Shown in pieces: positions 5,401 through 11,654 of a stretch of DNA of 23,728 nucleotides. A program made the position numbers and the translations under genes. The notes below the pieces were generated by a model. It was not told the DNA's origin and did no database searches. It saw nothing but the letters and a program-made list of their open reading frames with translations. This stretch comes from a virus, in IMG/VR virus record IMGVR_UViG_3300020726_000019, positions 1 to 23,728 of that record. One strand, 5' to 3'. Position 1 is the stretch's first letter, and every line of letters starts with the position of its first letter.

Positions 5401-5914
5401 GATACTCAATCCATGGGAAGTTAGTTCCCGGATCGGTATGCCCACCAGCAATGTGCTTAGCCAAGGTGATGTCGATGTGACCACAGAAGCCAGACTTGCC
5501 AGCAAGGATGTCAGCCGGGGTTAGCTTGACGATAGGAATGCCGTGACGATGAGCGATGTCTGCTGCTAGCTTTGCGCTAAGCGCTAGTTCAGCAAGTGAG
5601 TAATGGTCGTGCCAATCTGCTTCGCTTTGTGCTGCTAGTCCTGCGTGTTCGATAGAGATAGATTCTTGGTTAAGCTCAAAATCATCTACTGCCCAAGCTG
5701 TGTTTTCCTCGAGAACAGACTGGTAGATCTCTGAGTTGTCTACCATGTAGTGAGCAGATGCTTGCGGGCTAGATGGCCCAGCAAACCATTGTGCTACCTG
5801 ATAGGCGCGTCCGTTGCTCTCTGGGGTTTCCATTGTGTGAACGACGATGAGGCGTGGGGTCTTGCCACCACGTCCTGCTGTGAAGTGTTTAGCTCCGATA
5901 AAAGGATAGGTCAC
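5372..5914 (-). CDS. N-acetylmuramoyl-L-alanine amidase endolysin (Amidase_2 fold), 180 aa
   Basis: The protein cleaves the amide bond between N-acetylmuramic acid and L-alanine of peptidoglycan to release phage. It has the Amidase_2/PGRP pattern: IVVHTME with H26, SAHYMVD (53-59), NQESISIEHAG (82-92), and the C-terminal metal site GGHTDPGTNFPW with H159 and D161 (157-168). These fit the His-His-acid/Cys zinc site of the family. It is essentially a single catalytic domain; no cell-wall-binding domain follows. The start is GTG 5914, overlapping the upstream stop as GTGA. It lies directly after a second hydrolase gene, so the two are co-translated lysis functions. It could alternatively act within the virion. 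Confidence 0.9.
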   Translation of the reverse strand: MTYPFIGAKHFTAGRGGKTPRLIVVHTMETPESNGRAYQVAQWFAGPSSPQASAHYMVDNSEIYQSVLEENTAWAVDDFELNQESISIEHAGLAAQSEADWHDHYSLAELALSAKLAADIAHRHGIPIVKLTPADILAGKSGFCGHIDITLAKHIAGGHTDPGTNFPWIEYLAKVQSQPH

Positions 5915-6399
5915 TGGTACACCAGTCTTTCTGCTAGATCACCGGGGGTTGTCAAGTCTGCGTTTTTGTTGCAGAGGTTCTCACCGATTGCTTCGTAGGC
6001 TTCAGCTGTTAGTTCAGAGCAGATGTAGCCCTTGGTAGCCTGAGCCCAGCGGTACATAAGTTTGGTCTTAGCGAGAATCTTGAGTCCTAGGATACGAAGT
6101 GCAATGTTGCCGATGACGATGAAGTTGTAAGGCTGTCCGATCTTGGACATAGCAAAGTCAGCAATGACATAACGCTCTTTGCTATCTAACTCTTCGTGTT
6201 GGTTCCAAGCGATCAGGTTGTACTTAGATACAGGGCTAAGGATTACTCCTTTGGGAGTTGCCTCAACAATGTTCCCATCTCCAACATAGATAAACACATG
6301 GTTCCACCGAGAGACAGTTCCGACTTGGATGAGTCGAGCAAAAAGTCCAGTGCTTCTAATGACACCGTAGTCTCCAATTCTTGGTTTGTAATCATTCAT
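5911..6399 (-). CDS. Permuted papain-like (YiiX/NlpC-P60-type) hydrolase, 162 aa
   Basis: The order of motifs is that of a circularly permuted NlpC/P60 fold. It starts with RIGDYGVIRSTG, then WNHVFIYVGDGNIVEATP with the likely catalytic H34, and only near the end GYICSEL with the likely catalytic C127. In YiiX/LRAT-like enzymes the His precedes the Cys this way. The substrate may be peptidoglycan peptides or amides; its place beside an amidase supports a lysis role. ATG 6399 is preferred over TTG 6411 because GGGGAA sits about six bases upstream. It overlaps the upstream membrane-protein gene by eight bases and the amidase by four. The middle hydrophobic part (FIVIGNIALRILGLKIL) may be a membrane-contacting helix. 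Confidence 0.78.
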   Translation of the reverse strand: MNDYKPRIGDYGVIRSTGLFARLIQVGTVSRWNHVFIYVGDGNIVEATPKGVILSPVSKYNLIAWNQHEELDSKERYVIADFAMSKIGQPYNFIVIGNIALRILGLKILAKTKLMYRWAQATKGYICSELTAEAYEAIGENLCNKNADLTTPGDLAERLVYQ

Positions 6400-6775
6400 G
6401 TAGTTCCCCAATCATGTCGATCTCACGCTCTTCGAGCTTGCGGATATATTCAAGGGCTTGCTGGATTTCAGGTAACATCTTGTACATAGCACGGATGATC
6501 TGGGCATCACGCTTGGTCTGACCAATCATGGCGATACCGATGACCAGTTCTACGGTTACTGCTAGCCATGAAGCTAGGTTCATCCATTTGATGTAGGCAT
6601 GGGTGTCGGTGAACCATGTAGGTTGGCACCACCAGACTAAGGTGACAGTTGACCAAAGGATGACGAAGTACCAGTTACGGATAATGCCTTGGATTTTCCA
6701 TGAAATCTGCTCGCTAAAGGTGAGCACATCTCCAGTAGTCTCGTGGATGTACTTACGCTTGAACGGGTTAGTCAT
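6392..6775 (-). CDS. Two-helix membrane protein in lysis cassette, 127 aa
   Basis: Residues about 36-49 (YFVILWSTVTLVWW) and 66-84 (NLASWLAVTVELVIGIAMI) are hydrophobic helices joined by a short polar loop. After them comes a long charged helix (QTKRDAQIIRAMYK, then EIQQALEYIRKLEERE). The N-terminus is charged and basic (PFKRKYIHE). The helix pair followed by a cytosolic coil recalls DUF1003-like membrane proteins, but I cannot assign it firmly. Beside two cell-wall hydrolases and another membrane protein, holin or antiholin is the leading idea. It overlaps the upstream gene by eight bases. Confidence 0.75.
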   Translation of the reverse strand: MTNPFKRKYIHETTGDVLTFSEQISWKIQGIIRNWYFVILWSTVTLVWWCQPTWFTDTHAYIKWMNLASWLAVTVELVIGIAMIGQTKRDAQIIRAMYKMLPEIQQALEYIRKLEEREIDMIGELHE

Positions 6776-7085
6776 GGTACCTCGCCTTCATTACCTCGAC
6801 GTCGGTACGGATTACTTGCTGGTTTTCGACCAATGCATCTACCTTGTTAATCAAGCCGGTCTTGCCATCGTTGTATAGGGCGTACTCAATACGGCTAGTA
6901 CGTCGATCCATCTCATGGATGATGGTGAAAAGTTTTTCGTTCTCTTCCTTGATGGTCTTGGTAAGGTAGTGTCTAAAGAAGACACCGAGGGCAGTGGCAA
7001 TACCAGCAAAGACGAAAAAGTAGTAGTAGATAGTGCCAGAGAAGTTGACCTGATTGACAAGTGCGTCGCTGGTTGCCTTGAGCAT
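6768..7085 (-). CDS. One-helix membrane protein with coiled tail, 105 aa
   Basis: Residues about 18-37 (TIYYYFFVFAGIATALGVFF) form one transmembrane helix, with a short N-terminal tail and a basic side after it (RHYLTKTIKEENEK). The rest is predicted helical and coiled (FTIIHEMDRRTSRIEYAL, later DALVENQQVIRTDVEVM). One N-terminal helix plus a cytosolic coil occurs in some actinophage holin-like proteins. It is the first gene of the lysis cassette, three bases after the large tail gene, and its ribosome site is weak, so it probably relies on coupling. Confidence 0.72.
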   Translation of the reverse strand: MLKATSDALVNQVNFSGTIYYYFFVFAGIATALGVFFRHYLTKTIKEENEKLFTIIHEMDRRTSRIEYALYNDGKTGLINKVDALVENQQVIRTDVEVMKARYHD

Positions 7086-7088
7086 CTG

Positions 7089-9098
7089 CTATACCGTTCT
7101 GATAGTTGCGATCAACAAGCCACCAAAGTTGGTAAGACGTCGATCTGGGGCTTTTACGTTGATGAAGCTAAGAGACTCGATAAGGCATTGCTGAGTTTCT
7201 CCTGTGCGGAAGTCTTGGAAGGTGACCACGTCACCGGCATCTTCGATCTGCTCAAGGGCAAAGAGCTTGTCTCGAGCTTGACCTTCATAGCCAAGTTCAC
7301 CTGAGTACTTATCCTTCTCGATGTCGTAGCACATCAAAGGAATCTTGATGGTACGAGTACGAGGGGTAGCAGGTACAGCCTTAAGTTGGTATCCCTTGAG
7401 GATAGGAGACAGCCCGGAATCAGTAGCATCTCGGTTCAACTGGAACCGCAGTCCCATGGCAGCTTGCGCTCCTACTGGCTGAGAGATGGTTGCTTCTGGA
7501 GTACCCGTGTTGTTGTCGTAAGTAATAACTGTGTAGTAGTTGCCCATCTCATCAAAGGTCTGGATGGTTACAGAACCCTTGGTAACTCCACCTAGCGTCT
7601 CGCTGGTCTGGGTTACGCCTACATCTGCATGTCCAAGGACACGCTTGAAGTTCTTAGGTTCGAGCATGTTGTAGCGGATGTAACCAGTATCCAGCCAACC
7701 AGATGGGTAAACCTCTGTTGTAGATTGCACCCATAGTCCAAGATTGCCGATGACTGGGGTAGAGGTTGTGGCATCTGTAGCACCGATGAAGCAGAGCTGA
7801 TTGGTGGTACCAAAGAATGCGATGTCTGTAACTACGCCATCTTGAAGCGTTTCAGCGTAAGCATCCTGAGCAATGGCGTACATCAGGTTGTCGATCGAGT
7901 CTGTAAGATCGATCTTCATAGAACCAGAGTAGGAATCCACGCCGTCAGAAACAGTACCAGCAGCCCAAACAAAGCCATCCTGTGCAGCAAAGCCAGTGAC
8001 GCGCATTGGCTGGCTGTTAAGGATCTGACCGTAGGTGATGTCACCTGTCGTAGCATCGAGTGTGCCGATGCGTACGCCCTTGTTGGTACCGATACAGATG
8101 TAGGTTCCTAGGTGTACATACATAGAGAGCACTTGCTCGCCTGCTGGAAGCTGTGCTGCTACCTGTCCTACGGACAAGACAGGCATAGCGCCAGTGTTAT
8201 CAAGGACGAACTTGTAGATTGCTGAGTTAGCACCGGCATAACCAGATGCGTAGATCGCTACGCCACCTTCTGAGATGTCAGTCCACTTCCAGTGAGGGTT
8301 AGGATGTGCGTAGACAGGGGTAGGCAGGGATGCGCCAGTGCCTGTGATCTGATAAACGTTGTTGTTAATAGCGGCCACTAGACGCTGCTTAGCCCATCCA
8401 AGTCTGGATGAGGTAATGCTAGAAGATGCTGGGGCTGGGTAAAGCGCTACAGCAGAGGTAGATAGATCCATGATCTGCTGGTAGATGTGTCCGTTGTCGA
8501 TGTAGTAGACATTGGTACCATCGTTAGCGATGCTTTGGATTGGGTAGGAAGTAGAGGCAGCGGTAACTAAGGTGGACATGGCAGATGTTGTGCCGTCAGT
8601 AACCTTGATGTTGCTGTCCAAGACGAGGAGGCGGTCGTTACCACCGATGACTACCGACTCAAGCTGTATAGCATTGGTCGTAGTCTGAGTCTGGTTCATG
8701 CGGTTGAGGATTGTTACCTGACCAAACTCCATGACGTTGAGTCCTAGAGACTCCTTGAAGCGGTACGAGTTAGATGCCAAGGAAACCGAGAATGGGTTGG
8801 CAAATGGGTCGTAGAATGTGATGCCATTGCCTGCGTGAAATGAAGACTGGCTACGAAGCCACCAGTTAGTAAGTGACTGCTCACCCGGATCACGCTGAGT
8901 GTCATACTGGTTCTTACGGAACTGCGTAGTGTCACGCTCATAAGGATGCTCGGCTGTAGGGTTGACGAGGAATGGAACGCCACCGATAGCTACATCGTAG
9001 TCAATGTCCGTGTTCTGCCATGTCTGACCTAGAACTACACCAATGTCTACCGCAATGGACCGTTCGGCGCGTCCTTCGGTGATGTCAAAACCCGACAT
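7089..9098 (-). CDS. Large tail structural protein, 669 aa (nozzle or hub candidate)
   Basis: AGAGGAGGAACT directly precedes ATG 9098, an excellent ribosome site. The N-terminus (about 1-120) has TNWWLRSQSSFHAGNGITFYDP, a conserved-looking adaptor segment. Residues about 140-440 consist of repeated beta strands with recurring patterns such as DGTNVYYIDNGHIYQQ, SEGGVAIYASG and QDGFVWAAGT, which suggests a beta-propeller. The C-terminus (about 590-669) has a compact domain with DVVTFQDFRTGETQQCLIES. Beta-propellers occur in the short-tail nozzle of T7-like phages, so nozzle is plausible; a minor tail or hub protein of a long tail is the alternative. Position between fibre and lysis genes fits either. 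No enzymatic motif is seen. Confidence 0.7.
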   Translation of the reverse strand: MSGFDITEGRAERSIAVDIGVVLGQTWQNTDIDYDVAIGGVPFLVNPTAEHPYERDTTQFRKNQYDTQRDPGEQSLTNWWLRSQSSFHAGNGITFYDPFANPFSVSLASNSYRFKESLGLNVMEFGQVTILNRMNQTQTTTNAIQLESVVIGGNDRLLVLDSNIKVTDGTTSAMSTLVTAASTSYPIQSIANDGTNVYYIDNGHIYQQIMDLSTSAVALYPAPASSSITSSRLGWAKQRLVAAINNNVYQITGTGASLPTPVYAHPNPHWKWTDISEGGVAIYASGYAGANSAIYKFVLDNTGAMPVLSVGQVAAQLPAGEQVLSMYVHLGTYICIGTNKGVRIGTLDATTGDITYGQILNSQPMRVTGFAAQDGFVWAAGTVSDGVDSYSGSMKIDLTDSIDNLMYAIAQDAYAETLQDGVVTDIAFFGTTNQLCFIGATDATTSTPVIGNLGLWVQSTTEVYPSGWLDTGYIRYNMLEPKNFKRVLGHADVGVTQTSETLGGVTKGSVTIQTFDEMGNYYTVITYDNNTGTPEATISQPVGAQAAMGLRFQLNRDATDSGLSPILKGYQLKAVPATPRTRTIKIPLMCYDIEKDKYSGELGYEGQARDKLFALEQIEDAGDVVTFQDFRTGETQQCLIESLSFINVKAPDRRLTNFGGLLIATIRTV

Positions 9099-9119
9099 AG
9101 TTCCTCCTCTAAAAGAAAA

Positions 9120-9142
9120 AGCCCCGCCAGTTAAGCGGGGCT
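9120..9142 (-). terminator. Rho-independent terminator abutting the 669-aa gene
   Basis: On the minus strand, AGCCCCGC and GCGGGGCT pair in a perfect 8-bp stem (9135-9142 with 9120-9127) around a 7-base loop (9128-9134). A U-rich run (TTTTTCTTTT, 9120-9111) follows. Almost at once comes the AGAGGAGG ribosome site and ATG 9098. No space is left for a promoter between terminator and gene, so the 669-aa gene must depend on read-through, antitermination or RNA processing. Confidence 0.85.
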
Positions 9143-9146
9143 GGTA

Positions 9147-9224
9147 TTACAACCAATCGTTTATCTCAAAAAACTCTACGCCGTCCTCAACGGTACGGCG
9201 TAAAGGGATTATCTCATCAAGCAT
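9147..9224 (-). CDS. 25-aa mini-gene coupled to fibre accessory gene
   Basis: The previous gene's TAA overlaps this ATG as TAATG (9226-9222), and the frame ends at TAA 9149-9147, five bases before the terminator stem. The product reads MLDEIIPLRRTVEDGVEFF followed by EINDWL. The coding-like composition, coupling and exact fit between gene and terminator favour a real small gene. The phrase 'VEDGVEFF' resembles the start of some larger phage proteins, so it could also be a truncated remnant. Function is unknown. Confidence 0.55.
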   Translation of the reverse strand: MLDEIIPLRRTVEDGVEFFEINDWL

Positions 9225-9640
9225 TAAGCAGTTGGAGCCGCAGGATCTGCTGGCAACTCAACAACTTGCCAGTTAAGGTCTGCTTCTACCCATTCATATA
9301 TTCTTCCATCAGTAGGCATAGGGGTAGGTGCCTCCCAGTGACATGTAGTTTCATTAAGTTTCCATGATGGATAAGGAGATGGGTGAATAAATGCATCCCG
9401 CGTTACATCATAAGTCATTCCCGGACCAGCATAATTTTTGCGGAAAGCAACGCCTTCGTCTGGATGCCCGTCTTGACCGTAATGAACTCCACCTTTTGTA
9501 TTGTAAGAAGTTTGAAGCCAAGTACCGCCAAGACCTAAATCTGTAGCAAGGTAATCTTGCCCTCTGTGTTCATGTTCATCGGGAATAACAAGAACGCGTA
9601 TTACTGTATTGTTTGAATCTATTTCAGCAAAATGTGCCAT
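9224..9640 (-). CDS. Phage fibre-associated protein (aquatic-phage family), 138 aa
   Basis: The product begins MAHFAEIDSNNTVIRVLVI and contains DLGLGGTWLQTSYN, AFRKNYAGPGMTYD, RDAFIHPSPYPSWKLNE and PTPMPTDGRIYEWVEADLNW. These blocks match a family I recall in many marine and freshwater phages, often near tail-fibre genes, with no proven role; a fibre assembly or capping role is inferred from position. ATG 9640 is chosen because AGGAGG (9653-9648) lies seven bases upstream; ATG 9646 would leave almost no spacing. Trp and aromatic content is high, suggesting a carbohydrate- or protein-binding surface. It follows the glycine-rich adhesin and is coupled to the 25-aa mini-gene. Confidence 0.78.
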   Translation of the reverse strand: MAHFAEIDSNNTVIRVLVIPDEHEHRGQDYLATDLGLGGTWLQTSYNTKGGVHYGQDGHPDEGVAFRKNYAGPGMTYDVTRDAFIHPSPYPSWKLNETTCHWEAPTPMPTDGRIYEWVEADLNWQVVELPADPAAPTA

Positions 9641-9642
9641 TA

Positions 9643-10827
9643 TCATCCTCCTACTTGTGAACGAGTGTATCGAATAATAACTCCGCCAGAGCCGCCATTG
9701 CCAGCCACATAACTGCCAGAAGAGCCACCACCAAAACCGTTTGTACCGCCACCAGCGCCGTATGAGCCATTACCCCCATTACCAGCTCCTGTATATCCAG
9801 CATTAGAAGTTCCTCCGTAGCCCGAAACAGAACCTCCCGAACTATACCCAGCGCCTGCTCCACCACCAAGAATTGCTCCTAAAGGTAATGTACCCCAAGG
9901 ATTAGAGCCGGAGCCGCCAGAGCCGCCATGACCAGAGTTTGCTGAAGCAGTAGCAGAACCATCTCCACCAGCACCGCCAGCACCACCACCGCCGCCAGTA
10001 CCCATTTGACTGTAGTTACCTGCATATTGATAACCGCGACCGCCGTTGTATCCTTGACCTGAGGTACCTGTACCTCCCGATGCATAAGCAGGTGCAGTGC
10101 TTGGAACTGAGCCACCACCACCAGAGCCACCGTTATCTACAGATGGCGTTCCGCTGTTGTAATAACCACCAACTCCACCACCAGTAGGGCTTGAGTAACC
10201 CGTAGCAAAAGATGAAGAACTTCCGTCTGTTCCCTGAGTAGTAATAGTTCCCGTTCCTCCGCCACCAACGGTTATTACATAACTACCAGTAGTTAATGTT
10301 TGAGTAGAGTATAAGTAGTAACCACCTGCACCGCCTCCGCCACCCGGTCTAGCATTGTTATTAGAACCACCAGCACCACCGCCAGCAAAAATAAATATGT
10401 CACCAACAATGGAACCATTAGTAACGCTAATTGTTTGACTGCTTCCATAATAACTGTAGTAATATGTTGCATCAGAATACCTTGTACCTAATGTAATTGA
10501 TGGCAATGCAATTACTGTTACGCTTCCTGATGAAGTGGAAAGCGGACCAGTACCAGTCGCATTAGCCGCTGCAACTTGAAATGTATAAGAAGCGCCACTA
10601 GTTAAACCGTTAACAACAATAGGACTAGTTCCAGATGTATTGCTAAAAGACCCCGGAGTTGAAATTGCTTTGTAATATGCAACTGGTCCACCAGTTGTTG
10701 ACGAGTTGCCAGTAAAGGCAACACTTACGCCTTGACCAGTTCCATTATCGGTTCCGGTTACAGAAGTTGGAATGTTGTTAGGAATGTCTACGACTTTACC
10801 TATGTTAGGTGATACATGTGATGGCAT
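9643..10827 (-). CDS. FN3 plus glycine-rich tail adhesin, 394 aa
   Basis: Residues about 18-105 form a fibronectin type III domain (FTGNSSTTGGPVAYYKA, then LTSGASYTFQVAAANATGTG). A short aromatic stretch (DATYYYSYYGSSQTI) and FIFAGGGAGG follow. Residues about 145-394 are dominated by glycine runs (GGGGGAGG, GGGGGAGGAGGDG) and end in GGSGGVIIRYTR. This ending and Gly pattern are common in phage tail-tip adhesins, where polyglycine-II helices pack into a sandwich whose loops bind receptors. Host recognition at the particle tip is therefore likely. The start ATG 10827 has no good ribosome site and seems coupled to the gene three bases upstream. Base composition of this gene group is lower in G+C than its neighbours. 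Confidence 0.8.
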   Translation of the reverse strand: MPSHVSPNIGKVVDIPNNIPTSVTGTDNGTGQGVSVAFTGNSSTTGGPVAYYKAISTPGSFSNTSGTSPIVVNGLTSGASYTFQVAAANATGTGPLSTSSGSVTVIALPSITLGTRYSDATYYYSYYGSSQTISVTNGSIVGDIFIFAGGGAGGSNNNARPGGGGGAGGYYLYSTQTLTTGSYVITVGGGGTGTITTQGTDGSSSSFATGYSSPTGGGVGGYYNSGTPSVDNGGSGGGGSVPSTAPAYASGGTGTSGQGYNGGRGYQYAGNYSQMGTGGGGGAGGAGGDGSATASANSGHGGSGGSGSNPWGTLPLGAILGGGAGAGYSSGGSVSGYGGTSNAGYTGAGNGGNGSYGAGGGTNGFGGGSSGSYVAGNGGSGGVIIRYTRSQVGG

Positions 10828-10830
10828 GGG

Positions 10831-11322
10831 TTAAGCCGCGATTCCGTAGAGAGTTACTGTGCCACCCGCGCTAAATGCTGTACCACCTTGGGTGGTAAAA
10901 TTTATACTTGTAATTGCAGAAGTATTATTCCAAAATCCGTAAATTGGACCTGCATAAGTGCTAGTTGCAACCTGACCGTATCCATTGACTGTTTTAGGAA
11001 CGGAAGATAAAACATCATTTATAACAAGATAACCTATATTTGTTTGTCCTGAATAATTATAACTATTTAATATAATTCCATTAGTGGCAGCCAAACTGCC
11101 ACCAATACCGGTAGAAATTGATGAATAACCGCTTGTTACTCCATTAAATTGAATCAATGGGCTATCTGCCGAAGCGTTGAATACACTATTCCAAACTATC
11201 ATTAAAGTTTTGTAACCTGATAAACTAGTAATAACTGTATTAGATGTTGTAGCAGTAACGGTTATTGTCGCAATGGTTTGCCAAGGGTTAATAGTGGTTG
11301 TGCTGACTGTATTAGCTGCCAT
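10831..11322 (-). CDS. Beta-rich tail protein, 163 aa
   Basis: I recognise no named domain. The product is rich in Thr, Ser, Ile and Asn with alternating hydrophobic residues (ATITVTATTSNTVITSL, LYGIAA at the end), typical of phage beta-sandwich or jelly-roll fibre parts. It contains YKTLMIVWNSVFNASAD and YGFWNNTSAITSINFTTQGG, patterns seen in tail-tip proteins that display on a fibre. It starts at ATG 11322, overlapping the upstream stop as TAATG. The sampled DNA within it is only 32% G+C (19 of 60 bases, 11041-11100). A fibre or receptor-binding accessory is the best guess. Confidence 0.7.
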   Translation of the reverse strand: MAANTVSTTTINPWQTIATITVTATTSNTVITSLSGYKTLMIVWNSVFNASADSPLIQFNGVTSGYSSISTGIGGSLAATNGIILNSYNYSGQTNIGYLVINDVLSSVPKTVNGYGQVATSTYAGPIYGFWNNTSAITSINFTTQGGTAFSAGGTVTLYGIAA

Positions 11323-11651
11323 TATGATAACTCGCTTCCGAATGCGTTGAATGACAAAGTAGCAGATGATGCATAAATGCTGAGAACATCTGTATTGGCT
11401 AAAGTAATACCTAGCGTAAGAGTTGTAGTATCAGATGCTGGTACCGTTGCTCCATACACTATGTAGTGCTTAGCCACTAGGCTTGCGCCTGCTGGTTGAA
11501 CAGCAATACGATATGTGGCTGCAGAAGATGCTTGATTGCAAATGGTGATAGTTGATACAACTGCACCGCTGGCTGCACCACAAGTGTAAAGTGTGGTCTG
11601 TGTTGTGGCTGACGGATTGTTTTGTGCCAGCACCTTGTATGTTGTTGTCAT
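11322..11651 (-). CDS. Small beta-rich tail/virion protein, 109 aa
   Basis: The product has repeated beta patterns (TTLYTCGAASGAVVSTITICNQ, TTTLTLGITLANTDVLSIYAS). This 'vlaq..P......LYT......vvSti.icN.s' layout is frequent in small virion proteins of tailed phages that form single jelly-roll or Ig-like folds; that match is from memory. It starts three bases after the fibre gene stop and is coupled by TAATG to the next gene. The role is probably fibre-tip or baseplate decoration. Confidence 0.75.
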   Translation of the reverse strand: MTTTYKVLAQNNPSATTQTTLYTCGAASGAVVSTITICNQASSAATYRIAVQPAGASLVAKHYIVYGATVPASDTTTLTLGITLANTDVLSIYASSATLSFNAFGSELS

Positions 11652-11654
11652 TAC

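Noticed and set aside
9879-10130. Leftward alternative frame in the glycine-rich adhesin
   Set aside because: Gly-rich codons keep other frames open; the Val/Leu/Ala content is a by-product.
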